From the NCBI RefSeq assembly GCF_002368095.1, contig NZ_AP018227.1, positions 6,216,123 through 6,280,122 of the forward strand: 64,000 nucleotides of DNA, read 5' to 3'. Source of the DNA: Calothrix parasitica NIES-267. Lineage in GTDB: Bacteria > Cyanobacteriota > Cyanobacteriia > Cyanobacteriales > Nostocaceae. The stretch's first letter is position 1; the number at the start of each line of letters is the position of its first letter. Below are positions 52,000-60,459 of the stretch, piece by piece. The notes below the pieces were generated by a model. It did no database searches. It was not told the origin of the DNA and was given only the letters and a program-made list of their open reading frames with translations. The position numbers and the translations under genes were made by a program.

Positions 52000-53280
52000 A
52001 TGAAAAATGATTTTCCTCAAGAATTTCTCAAAAAAGGTTATGAAATAGAAAAACAGCTAGCAAAAAAAGCGGGAAGACGAACTTTATTAGCCAAGGATTT
52101 AAATTCTCAGAAATTAGTAGTTATTAAATTGCTTGCTTTTAGTAATGATTTTTCTTGGGAAGATTTGAAATTATTTGAACGGGAAGCTCAGACTTTACAA
52201 ACTTTAGAACATCCTTCAATTCCTCGCTATATTGATTATTTTGAATTAGATACAAAAACTGGTAAAACTTATGCTTTGGTTCAAAGCTATATTGAAGGGG
52301 AATCTTTAGAAGAACTCTTGCAAGAGAAAGGCAAGTTTACTGAAGCAGAAATAAAAAATATTGCTAAATATCTGTTAGAAATACTGATATATTTACACCG
52401 TCGTCAACCACCTTTAATTCATCGCGATATCAAACCCAGCAATATTATTTTGGCAGAACGTCCTTATTTAGTTGATTTTGGTTCTGTGCAAACTTTAGCA
52501 AATAAAGGCGGTCAAACCGTTACTGTAGTGGGAACTTACGGTTATATGCCACCCGAACAATTTGGTGGTGCGGCGACTGCGGCTTCCGATTTATATAGTT
52601 TGGGAGCGACTTTGATAACTTTGGCTACGGGTATTCAGCCAGCGGATTTACCTCAAGAAGATATGCGGATTGCATTTGAGCAGGTTGCTAAATTGACACC
52701 TGGTTTTGTGGAGTGGTTGGGATGGTTAACTGAGCCGAGTTTGGATAAACGTGCTGCGAGTGCTGAAGTTGCTTTAAAAGCATTAGGAACTGGGGAAATT
52801 GTTAAGAAAAAATCCAAAGATGTAATTAAGTATAAAGCAGTCGGTAATTTAAAATTATTTTGGCATATTATGTGGCGCAGCACCTGTATTGGAGGTGGAG
52901 TTATACTTATTGCTGCTGCTATCTACGGAATGGCTGTAGTTCCCGTAGGTGGTATTTTCTTAGGAATAATATATGGTGCTTACATCGGTATTCCTTTTAG
53001 TTTAATCAATTCATTGTTAGTTGGAATTATTACTCGCTTCTTTTTTTATCCTTTAAAAAATCCTTATTTACATCGTCGTAGAATTACTTTAGTTAGTATG
53101 TTTATTTCTACTGCTTTTAGTGTAGTTTTGTTAGGTGGAATAGTTTACTCTGACCCATCAGAGTTGCAGGTAGGGATTTTCTATGTAATTGCTCCTGTTC
53201 TTATATCTGGATTAAGTATGAGTTTAGCCACGAAATCTTTTGCTCGTTGGTATGAAAAGCAATCTAGATTAACACAATAA
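52000..53280 (+). CDS. Ser/Thr protein kinase with membrane tail, tandem copy 1
   Basis: A 426-residue eukaryotic-type kinase. The glycine loop is degenerate (LAKKAGRRTLLA; no G-x-G-x-x-G), but the ATP-binding Lys (VVIKLL), HRDIKPSN with catalytic Asp (about 147), VDFGSVQ and MPPEQFGG are all present, so it may be active. The kinase domain ends near residue 265; about four membrane helices follow (292-420). It pairs with the next gene, 48 bp downstream; they are 50% or more alike by eye in the kinase domain. It is one of the small cyanobacterial STK groups with unusual P loops. The target is unknown. Confidence 0.8.
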   Translation: MKNDFPQEFLKKGYEIEKQLAKKAGRRTLLAKDLNSQKLVVIKLLAFSNDFSWEDLKLFEREAQTLQTLEHPSIPRYIDYFELDTKTGKTYALVQSYIEGESLEELLQEKGKFTEAEIKNIAKYLLEILIYLHRRQPPLIHRDIKPSNIILAERPYLVDFGSVQTLANKGGQTVTVVGTYGYMPPEQFGGAATAASDLYSLGATLITLATGIQPADLPQEDMRIAFEQVAKLTPGFVEWLGWLTEPSLDKRAASAEVALKALGTGEIVKKKSKDVIKYKAVGNLKLFWHIMWRSTCIGGGVILIAAAIYGMAVVPVGGIFLGIIYGAYIGIPFSLINSLLVGIITRFFFYPLKNPYLHRRRITLVSMFISTAFSVVLLGGIVYSDPSELQVGIFYVIAPVLISGLSMSLATKSFARWYEKQSRLTQ

Positions 53281-53328
53281 ATTTTAAATCGAAAATTTAA
53301 AATTAACAAATTTATTTTTAACTTAAAT

Positions 53329-54666
53329 ATGATGAATCAAATATTAAATAACCGCTATAAAATCCAGCATAAATTAGGTAGACAAACTGGAAGAATAACT
53401 TTTTTGGCTGAAGACTTAGAAACTCAGCAAAAGGTTGTAATCAAATTATTATTGTTAGGAGAAGATTTTGATTGGCAAGATTTGAAATTATTTGAACGAG
53501 AAGCAGAAACTTTAAAGACTTTGAATCATCATAATATACCCCGTTATCTAAATTATTTTGAATTAGATAATGATGATGAAAAAGGTTTTGCTCTCGTACA
53601 AACTTATGTCGAAGGAAAAACTTTAGAGCAACATCTCAAATCAGGAAGAACTTTTAATGAAACTGAAGTTAAAGAATTAGCTATTTCATTATTAGAAATT
53701 CTAAGTTATTTACATCAACACGAACCACCTGTAATTCATCGGGATATTAAACCCAGCAATATTTTACTAACAAATCGTTCTGGTAATAGTCCGGGTCAAG
53801 TTTATTTAGTAGATTTCGGCTCGGTACAAACCGTTGCAGCAACAAATGGTGGGACAATTACTGTAGTTGGAACCTACGGATATATGCCACCGGAACAATT
53901 TGGTGGTAGATGTGTAGAAGCTTCCGATTTATATAGTTTGGGTGCGACCTTAATCTTTTTGATTACAGGTTTGCACCCCACAGAATTACCTCAAAAAGAT
54001 TTACAAATCCAGTTCCGTCAAACAGCTAATTTTAGTGAAGAGTTTGCTAATTGGTTGGAATGGATGACAGAACCAAGTTTGAGTCAAAGATATAAATCGA
54101 CCGAAGAAGCAATAAAAGCTTTAGATAATCCTTTACCAAGGCAAAAAACACTTTCTTTCTCAAAACCAAATTTAGAGAAACCACGAGGTAGTGAAATTAA
54201 ACTATATAAGGATATTAGTGGTTTAGAAATAGTCATTCCTCCTCAAGGATTTAGGCTTCCTCAAATTGCTTTAATATCTTTAATATCACCTTTTGCTATT
54301 GGATTTGATTTATCCAATCTTAGTAGACAAATTCATAGTCAACAAATTAGTGATACAGCTTCTTTAATGAAATATACAGTACAAGTATTTGGAATTGTTT
54401 TTATTTTATTTATTATTCTTTGGGCATTATTTAGACGTACTCGGCTAAAGATAAGTGAAAGTAGCGTTTCATGTACTTATGAACTTATTAGAATTAAATG
54501 GAAATTTAAGCAACAAAAACTTATAAAAAACAAATATCAATTAGGGATTACACACCCTAGTCCAGAAGAACTTTGTCGTAAATATTCTCATTTAAGTTTA
54601 GAAGAAATGGAATGGTTAGCCCAAGAAATCAGCGATTATTTAAATATACCTATTGAAAGAATGTAA
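53329..54666 (+). CDS. Ser/Thr protein kinase with membrane tail, tandem copy 2
   Basis: A 445-residue paralogue. The P loop reads LGRQTGRITFLAE, again without the classic glycines, while VVIKLLLLGEDF, HRDIKPSNILL, VDFGSVQ and MPPEQFGGR are kept. Residues about 285-445 hold two membrane helices with SLISPFAIGFDL and IVFILFIILWALF, and a cytoplasmic C-terminal part (KISESSVSCTYELIRIKWKF) that differs from copy 1. The pair arose by duplication and may form a heteromer or a phospho-relay. Two Met codons start the ORF; either may serve. Confidence 0.8.
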   Translation: MMNQILNNRYKIQHKLGRQTGRITFLAEDLETQQKVVIKLLLLGEDFDWQDLKLFEREAETLKTLNHHNIPRYLNYFELDNDDEKGFALVQTYVEGKTLEQHLKSGRTFNETEVKELAISLLEILSYLHQHEPPVIHRDIKPSNILLTNRSGNSPGQVYLVDFGSVQTVAATNGGTITVVGTYGYMPPEQFGGRCVEASDLYSLGATLIFLITGLHPTELPQKDLQIQFRQTANFSEEFANWLEWMTEPSLSQRYKSTEEAIKALDNPLPRQKTLSFSKPNLEKPRGSEIKLYKDISGLEIVIPPQGFRLPQIALISLISPFAIGFDLSNLSRQIHSQQISDTASLMKYTVQVFGIVFILFIILWALFRRTRLKISESSVSCTYELIRIKWKFKQQKLIKNKYQLGITHPSPEELCRKYSHLSLEEMEWLAQEISDYLNIPIERM

Positions 54667-54672
54667 TTTTGT

Positions 54673-54733
54673 TCGTAGTAAGGAATTTATTCCTTATTTA
54701 TACAACTTAAAAGGACTGAAGTCCTTACTACGA
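54673..54733. repeat. Inverted repeat TCGTAGTAAGGA
   Basis: TCGTAGTAAGGA (54673-54684) and TCCTTACTACGA (54722-54733), 12 bp perfect. It lies between convergent genes and may act as a terminator. It resembles the inverted repeat at 51888-51936. Confidence 0.5.
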
Positions 54734-54735
54734 GA

Positions 54736-54993
54736 CTATGTTTTTTGATTATCCGACTTAAATCTTCCTTCGACAAAATCGCGTTTTTCTAAATGCTTGG
54801 TATTGCGTCCGCTAACTCTTTTACGCCACATTTTAAAGCTAGATTCTTTCATGTAGCGACGCATGATAGCAATAACTTCTTTTTCGCTCAAACCAAATTG
54901 AGTTTCAATTGCTTCAAAAGGAGTTCTATCTTCCCAAGCCATTTCAACTACGCGGTCGATTGTTTCTGGACTTAATTCTGGTTGTTTACTCAT
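54736..54993 (-). CDS. TIGR03643/DUF2805-type small protein
   Basis: An 85-residue helical protein. The core ETIDRVVEMAWEDRTPFEAIE, FGLSEKEVIAIMRRYMKESSFKMWRKRVSGR matches the TIGR03643 family, a short helix-turn-helix-like protein widespread in cyanobacteria and some other bacteria with unknown role. The C-terminal KHLEKRDF and RFKSD are typical too. ATG 54993 overlaps a repeat of the CAGTTAAC type. It is convergent with the second kinase. Confidence 0.7.
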   Translation of the reverse strand: MSKQPELSPETIDRVVEMAWEDRTPFEAIETQFGLSEKEVIAIMRRYMKESSFKMWRKRVSGRNTKHLEKRDFVEGRFKSDNQKT

Positions 54994-55095
54994 TACAGTG
55001 AACAGTTAACAGTTAACAGTGAACAGTTATCAGTAGAAAATGAGTAATATTTTAATTTGTAATTAATCACTCATTACTCATTACTCATTACTCCT
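54992..55095. repeat. STRR arrays (GAACAGTTAACAGT and TCATTACTC types)
   Basis: GAACAGTTAACAGTTAACAGT (in part) at 54992-55034 and CTCATTACTCATTACTC at 55063-55095 fill the gap between the TIGR03643 gene and pgeF. Confidence 0.55.
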
Positions 55096-55098
55096 AAT

Positions 55099-55896
55099 TT
55101 ACATACTCACAATCCCAGACCATTGAACTTTTCCTTTTTTAGCTCGACGGTGGGAAAAGAAGTTTTCTGGGTTTTGGTAGGTACAGTATGGTGCTAGGGA
55201 AATTTGTTCGGGGCTGATTCCTAGTTGTTCGAGTTGTAATGCGCTTACTTGACGCACGTCTATGCGGACTTTTCCGGGTTCTGAATCGGGAAGCAAGGGG
55301 GAGTTATCTATCTCTTGTAAGCATTTGATGATGGCTGTTTCGTCTTCTTCTGGTACGAGGGTTGCTCCTAATTGTGCTGCTACGTCTTCGGATACTTGGT
55401 AAACTTTTCCTTCAATAGATGGCCCCATTGCAATTCTTAAGTCTTGGAGTTTGCTTCCATGAGACTGCATCCGGGAGATAGCTTGAGGAACAATTTTCTT
55501 CGCGGTTCCTTTCCATCCTGCATGAACTGCTGCAACTTGTCCGGTTTGAATATCCCCAATTAATAAAGGGGTGCAGTCCGCGCTCGCAGTCCATAAAGCT
55601 TGTAAAGGCTGTTGGCTGATTGTACCGTCTGCTTTAGCAAGAGTTTTTTCACCAACTCGCTCTACTTCATCCCCACCTATACTTAATAGGTATTCAATTT
55701 CTTGTGGGGTGAGAACCTTATTGCCATGTACCTGTTTGAGACGGTAATATGATGCTTCTTCATGAAGTATCTTGGTCATGGTTTCAAGATTCTGAGACCA
55801 GAACTGTTGGGTAAAGAAGCCATGAGGAAATTGTTCGAGCAGACTACAGCTCAAATAAGGCAATTCCTGCCAACTGTGCCAGTGCCAAGTATGCAT
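55099..55896 (-). CDS. pgeF: Peptidoglycan editing factor PgeF (YfiH/laccase-like)
   Basis: A 265-residue protein of the YfiH/COG1496 family: a metal-dependent enzyme variously described as polyphenol oxidase, purine nucleoside phosphorylase and editor of muropeptide errors (UDP-MurNAc-L-Ser). The metal-site Cys and His are in WTASADCTPLLI and AVHAGWKGTAKKI; the first His is in LKQVHGNKVL. The end (PYCTYQNPENFFSHRR) is typical. ATG 55896 is the first start. It is divergent from birA, 90 bp apart, across a short spacer. Confidence 0.85.
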   Translation of the reverse strand: MHTWHWHSWQELPYLSCSLLEQFPHGFFTQQFWSQNLETMTKILHEEASYYRLKQVHGNKVLTPQEIEYLLSIGGDEVERVGEKTLAKADGTISQQPLQALWTASADCTPLLIGDIQTGQVAAVHAGWKGTAKKIVPQAISRMQSHGSKLQDLRIAMGPSIEGKVYQVSEDVAAQLGATLVPEEDETAIIKCLQEIDNSPLLPDSEPGKVRIDVRQVSALQLEQLGISPEQISLAPYCTYQNPENFFSHRRAKKGKVQWSGIVSM

Positions 55897-55986
55897 AATA
55901 GTTTACCTTTTTAGCTTTTTTGTATTAATAAAAATCAATTTAGTCAATTCATGCTAGCTTGAACAAGCTATTTTCGGTTAGTAACT

Positions 55987-56802
55987 GTGGTATTAGATAA
56001 GCAAAAACTGGAAACAGAACTTTCGATAGAAGGTAAAAATACTGACTTACCTTTTTGTTTACATATTTTTGATACTGTCGCTTCAACCAACAAAACTGCG
56101 TGGGAATTGCTTGGGAAAAAACCTGGTTCGGGATGTGTAGTAATTGCAGCACAACAAACAAGCGGACGAGGACAATGGGGTCGTCAGTGGTTATCCCAGG
56201 AAGGTGGATTGTATCTTTCTTTCGGTTTTTCTCCTCAATTAGATATTAATTTAGGCTATCAGTTAACTTTAGCAACAGCATGGGGGATTGCCGAACAACT
56301 GAGAAAGTACGGTATTGATGTTGAAATCAAGTGGCCTAATGATTTAGTGTTAGATAGTCGTAAGTTAGGCGGAATTCTTACCGAAACCAAAGTCCGTGCC
56401 GGTAAAATTACTCAAGCGGTGATTGGAGTCGGGATTAACTGGAAAAATCCGGTTCCACCTACGGGAATTAATTTAGATGTTTGGAATAGTCAAGGTAATT
56501 CGGCTAATATTCCTTGTTTAGAGAAATTAGCTGCTGTAATTTTACTCGGAATACATTCCGGTATACAGTGTTTGGAAGAAGAAGGAGTCAATATATTATT
56601 GTCTCGCTATATTAAATTGCTTTCTAATATGGGCGATAAAGTTTATGTGAATGACGAAGTTTCCGGAACAGTAGTCGGTGTTACGAATACAGGAAATCTT
56701 CATCTTCGCAGGTCGTCAGGGGGTAATATTACTGAAACACCCGCATCTATTTACCTTGAGCCAGGTACAATCAGTTTAGGCTACCGTAAATCTTCGGTTT
56801 AG
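55987..56802 (+). CDS. birA: Biotin--[acetyl-CoA-carboxylase] ligase BirA
   Basis: A 271-residue biotin protein ligase that attaches biotin to acetyl-CoA carboxylase. The biotin/ATP site GRGQWGRQW, the IKWPNDLVL loop and GVGINW are present, as is the C-terminal SH3-like part. There is no N-terminal DNA-binding domain, so it is enzymatic only. The start is GTG 55987 (MVLDKQKL); no ATG is closer to the fold. The nested minus-strand ORF (55949-56161) is a shadow. Confidence 0.88.
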   Translation: MVLDKQKLETELSIEGKNTDLPFCLHIFDTVASTNKTAWELLGKKPGSGCVVIAAQQTSGRGQWGRQWLSQEGGLYLSFGFSPQLDINLGYQLTLATAWGIAEQLRKYGIDVEIKWPNDLVLDSRKLGGILTETKVRAGKITQAVIGVGINWKNPVPPTGINLDVWNSQGNSANIPCLEKLAAVILLGIHSGIQCLEEEGVNILLSRYIKLLSNMGDKVYVNDEVSGTVVGVTNTGNLHLRRSSGGNITETPASIYLEPGTISLGYRKSSV

Positions 56803-56896
56803 ATTGCGGCTTCTTGTCCAAAACTTTATATGGAGACAAGAATTTTGCTGAGATTATCTGTATCGAATAACTACACTTTCTTACTATTAGAACAAA

Positions 56897-58621
56897 ATGA
56901 CGCAGCGCAAGAACTCTGCCAATAACAATTCGCAGTCCGCATGGCAGCGGTCGCTACCGGCTCAAAGCCTTTGCTGGCTTGGCAGCTTTAGCTTACTTAG
57001 CAGCGGCTTTGTAGTTGCTCAAACATCTCCGGGAATAGATAATATTGTTCCGACTGTGAAATCTTCACAGGCTTCAAGCACTAATAAGTTATCCCAGGGT
57101 AAAGCTGTTATTATTAGTGGCGCTCCCAGAGCGGAATCATCTAGACCTAAAGTCGAATTTTCCCAACGTCGAAATAGACTTAGACAAAGGTTGTCGGTTA
57201 AAAAATCTCCCGCTTCTTCAGCGGCCAAAAAGCCAAAAGTCAAAGTTACGACGAATAAGAAAAAAGGGAATAATTTAAGAACTAGATTAAAACGTTCTCG
57301 CACCAATTCTGTAGTTGTGAAGCTGAAAAAAAAGAGAACACCAGCTAACAACCCAAGAGTAGTTATTAAAAAGAAGAATCCAAATTTAAAGCCTAGCGCA
57401 CCAAAGATTCGTATTGCTTCACCCAAAAAGCCTCAGACAATTCTTCCTAGAACTACTACCGTAAGAAAACCGCAGAAAGATTACAATAACGCTCTAATTG
57501 ACCCCACAAATTACGGTAAAAAGTATCAAGCACCATCATCTGTTCTAGTTACAGGACGTAAAACAGGTTGTACATCAGTTGCTAACGGACAAGGATTTTC
57601 CGGTAATTGCGCGACTTCTGGTCAAAGAGTAACTTCCAGCAAAACCAATCCTGCGAAGAAAACAACACCTAGCTGGTTAAGAGCAAGTCAAAATGCTTCC
57701 GTTGCTAAGACACCTTCGAGAAGCGTTGCTGCACAAACCAAGAAAATTGCACCCTCTCAAGCAGTTAGTTCAAGGGAAGTAACTAAGACTGTATTACCAT
57801 CTGCTCGGGCTAATACTTATCGTGCCACCAAAACTATCAAGCGCGTTGCTTCCGTTACTCCCAATATAGTTAAGAAGGCTGCTAAGTCTGCCACCCCAAC
57901 TATTCGTCCTAAAACTGCAAGTAGAGCTGCTTCTCCTAGCCTACCCAAGCAAGCATTTAATCCCAATCGCTTTATTCCGCAACCAAGTAGCTTTACTCCC
58001 CAAGCTACATTCAGCGAACAACCGATTACACCCAGCGGTGGAATGCTGCCAGCACCAGTAATGGCGAACAATTTCGCACCTCGTCCTAGTGCAGTAGCTT
58101 ACGATATCCCACTTGCATCTGCACTGCCAAAAGTTGCTTATAGCGGCCCTGCTTACAACCCCACCGGATTAATATTTCCTCTTTCCGTACCTTCTGCAAT
58201 CAGTTCTGTATTCGGTTGGAGACAACATCCCATAAGCGGAAACCAGCGTTTCCATACCGGTATAGATATTGCTGCGGCTAGTGGAACTCCGGTTGTAGCA
58301 GCTTATTCAGGAAAAGTCGAAATTTCCGATTGGGTAAGCGGTTACGGTATAACTGTTATCCTTAATCACAACAGCGCTCAACAAACACTCTACGGACACA
58401 TGTCTGAAACATTTGTTCGTCCCGGTCAGTGGGTGGAACGAGGAACAGTTATCGGTAGCGTGGGCAGTACGGGTAATTCTACCGGACCTCACCTGCACTT
58501 TGAAACACGTCAGTTAACTCCCAACGGTTGGGTAGCAACAAACCCAGGGGCACAATTACAGGTAGCCCTTAACCAATTATTGGAATCTATACAAACAGCG
58601 CGAGTCGTCAAAAGTGAGTAA
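56897..58621 (+). CDS. M23 family peptidase with long basic linker
   Basis: A 574-residue exported LytM-type endopeptidase that cuts peptidoglycan cross-bridges. A signal-like segment (about residues 18-42, LCWLGSFSLLSSGFVVAQ) is followed by about 370 residues of low-complexity Lys/Arg/Pro/Thr-rich sequence, and then the M23 domain (about 415-560). That domain has FGWRQHP, HTGIDIAA (zinc ligands His and Asp), LYGHM and GPHLHFE. The metal ligands are complete, so activity is expected. The long basic region (several KKK, KKP runs) may bind anionic wall or DNA. ATG 56897 is the first start. Confidence 0.8.
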   Translation: MTQRKNSANNNSQSAWQRSLPAQSLCWLGSFSLLSSGFVVAQTSPGIDNIVPTVKSSQASSTNKLSQGKAVIISGAPRAESSRPKVEFSQRRNRLRQRLSVKKSPASSAAKKPKVKVTTNKKKGNNLRTRLKRSRTNSVVVKLKKKRTPANNPRVVIKKKNPNLKPSAPKIRIASPKKPQTILPRTTTVRKPQKDYNNALIDPTNYGKKYQAPSSVLVTGRKTGCTSVANGQGFSGNCATSGQRVTSSKTNPAKKTTPSWLRASQNASVAKTPSRSVAAQTKKIAPSQAVSSREVTKTVLPSARANTYRATKTIKRVASVTPNIVKKAAKSATPTIRPKTASRAASPSLPKQAFNPNRFIPQPSSFTPQATFSEQPITPSGGMLPAPVMANNFAPRPSAVAYDIPLASALPKVAYSGPAYNPTGLIFPLSVPSAISSVFGWRQHPISGNQRFHTGIDIAAASGTPVVAAYSGKVEISDWVSGYGITVILNHNSAQQTLYGHMSETFVRPGQWVERGTVIGSVGSTGNSTGPHLHFETRQLTPNGWVATNPGAQLQVALNQLLESIQTARVVKSE

Positions 58622-58742
58622 CGAGTAGCGAGTAATGAGTAACGAGTAACGAGTTATTATGTTGAGAATTGATGCTCCGCGAGCCAGTAAGAATTAGTAT
58701 GTTACTTGCTACTCTCTACTTGCTACTCGCTACTCGCTACTT
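58614..58742. repeat. Inverted STRR heptamer arrays between convergent genes
   Basis: GAGTAACGAGTAGCGAGTAA (58615 on) and the complementary TTGCTACTCGCTACTCGCTA (about 58719-58738) are two inverted heptamer arrays. They lie exactly between convergent M23 and riboflavin-synthase genes, as at 18272-18346. Confidence 0.55.
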
Positions 58743-58747
58743 CCTTC

Positions 58748-59428
58748 CTACAAATATCCGTGCTGGGCTAAAAATGTTGGCGTGATTTCATTTTGGGTAG
58801 AACCAGATGGAACTGAATTGTTTTCTTTGCCAAAATAAATAAATTTCTCTACGTATTTACCGAGAATATCACCTTCTAAATTTACTAAACTGCCGGGAAT
58901 TAAATCGCGAAGATTTGTTTCAGCGTAAGTTACAGGAATGACCGCGACTTTGAATTGACAAATTTCCGGTTCATATTCAGCTACAGTAAGGCTGATGCCA
59001 TTGATAGCGATACTGCCTTTAGGTACTATATAGCGTTCAATCGTTGATACTGCTTCAAATGTCATTTCCCAAGAAGTTGCTGTTTGTTCGGCACTAATTA
59101 ATTTTCCGATACCGTCAACGTGTCCCATGACAAAATGTCCGCCGACTTTACTTCCAACTCTTAGAGAAGTTTCTAGATTAACGTAACGCTGCTGATTTGC
59201 TACTTCACTTAAAATTGTACGACGTAAGGTTTCTGGGGAAGCAGTGGCAATAAAACCGCCTGCGATCACGTCTTCCACTGTCAAGCAAACTCCATCAACT
59301 GCTACGCTATCACCATGAGCTAAGTCCTGCGTAATTGCCGACCATGAAGAGTCTGGGCTACTAATTTGCCAAGAATCTCCACCAAGGGGTCTCATCGTTC
59401 CTAATGCTTGAATTATTCCTGTAAACAC
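58748..59428 (-). CDS. ribE: Riboflavin synthase alpha subunit
   Basis: A 226-residue enzyme that dismutates two 6,7-dimethyl-8-ribityllumazine molecules to riboflavin. Two similar lumazine-binding halves are seen: MFTGIIQALGTM at residue 1 with GDSVAVDGVCLTVED, GHFVMGHVDGIGKL, and GSIAINGISLTVAE. The start MFTGII at 59428 is invariant in the family. It ends near the STRR repeat. Neighbours are unrelated. Confidence 0.9.
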   Translation of the reverse strand: MFTGIIQALGTMRPLGGDSWQISSPDSSWSAITQDLAHGDSVAVDGVCLTVEDVIAGGFIATASPETLRRTILSEVANQQRYVNLETSLRVGSKVGGHFVMGHVDGIGKLISAEQTATSWEMTFEAVSTIERYIVPKGSIAINGISLTVAEYEPEICQFKVAVIPVTYAETNLRDLIPGSLVNLEGDILGKYVEKFIYFGKENNSVPSGSTQNEITPTFLAQHGYL

Positions 59429-59767
59429 GGCTTTTTTGTGCGACTAACTTTATATATTGCTTATTTTCAACTTAAATTAATTAGTAATTCTGCCATAATT
59501 TATTACTCAAAAGTATTATTTGTTACTTGATAATGTATAAAACCATAAACACATTTACATTGAAGAGAGGGCATACTGGGTTAAGTAGACTATTGTAGAA
59601 CCAATAGGGTTAGACCTTGACTGGTGTTCATAACCATTTGGGAGTTTAATATAGGCAATTATAGAATTTTTATGCTTATGTTTGAAGTTTTTCAAACTTG
59701 CTCAGGCAAGAGTATTATTTGTTACAAAATTTATCGAAGCGCTCAAAGGAATGTAGAGGCATAGCCG
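59429..59767. other. Intergenic stretch, little recognised
   Basis: 339 bp between divergent riboflavin synthase and the BFN gene. A small inverted repeat GTTTGAA-GTTT-TTCAAAC (about 59680-59697) lies 70 bp before the BFN gene and could be an operator. Nothing else stands out. Confidence 0.4.
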
Positions 59768-60271
59768 ATGATTGAAATGAAAGTTGCTGGCATAGCATTG
59801 GATGCAATTACTCGCAGTCCAATAGTACTTTTAAAAGATGCAACAGACCGCCGTGCTTTGCCAATTTATATTGGTCAAGAACAGGCAAGAGCAATTATGG
59901 CAGCACAGGAGAATCAAAAAGCTCCAAGACCCTTAACTCATGATTTGATTGTGAATATCCTGGAGGGGTGGGATATGGTTTTAGATAAAGTGGTAATCCA
60001 CTCCCTGCAAAAAGACACCTTCTATGCATCTTTAATTTTAAAGCAAGGTGACACCCATAAAGAAGTTGATGCTCGTCCCAGCGATGCTATTGCTGTTGCT
60101 TTGCGGACAAATTCGCCAATTTGGGTAATGGAAGAAGTGGTTTCAGAAGCTTCAATTCCGGTGGATAGAGATGCAGATGAAGCCGAAAGAGAAGAGTTTC
60201 GGAAATTCGTTTCCAATCTCCGTCCAGAAGATTTAATTAAGCGTTTTGGTGATAGTACTAGTAATAGCTAA
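59768..60271 (+). CDS. Bifunctional nuclease (BFN/DUF151) domain protein
   Basis: A 167-residue protein with a BFN (DUF151) domain from residue 1 to about 130: VAGIALDAITRSPIVLLKDATDRRALPIYIGQEQARAI, then RPLTHDLIVNIL and ARPSDAIAVALRTNSPIWV. Plant relatives cut RNA and DNA; the bacterial role is unclear. A UVR-like tail (DEAEREEFRKFVSNLRPEDLIKRF) ends it. ATG 59768 begins the domain at once. A weak inverted repeat lies upstream. Confidence 0.85.
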   Translation: MIEMKVAGIALDAITRSPIVLLKDATDRRALPIYIGQEQARAIMAAQENQKAPRPLTHDLIVNILEGWDMVLDKVVIHSLQKDTFYASLILKQGDTHKEVDARPSDAIAVALRTNSPIWVMEEVVSEASIPVDRDADEAEREEFRKFVSNLRPEDLIKRFGDSTSNS

Positions 60272-60404
60272 CGATTTTAGATTGGGGATTAACGATTTTA
60301 GATTTGGGATTATGTCCTTACGGACACGCTCCGCTAATGGATTTTGGATTGATAGGATGCTATTTGTATACGCTGCTATAAATATCTATGAAAATCCATA
60401 AAAA

Positions 60405-60455
60405 GTCCTCCATTAATAATCTAAAATCTAAAATCTAAAATCTAAAATCCAAAAT
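60405..60455. repeat. AAAATCT heptamer array before the aldo/keto reductase
   Basis: TCTAAAATCTAAAATCTAAA units directly before the ATG at 60460. A related array is at 60275-60310, and between them is one TATGTCCTTACGGACACGCT unit (60312-60340). Confidence 0.6.
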
Positions 60456-60459
60456 AATA

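Noticed and set aside
57019-57426. 135-codon minus-strand ORF, and 57817-58071
   Set aside because: Shadows of the low-complexity Lys/Arg-rich part of the M23 gene.
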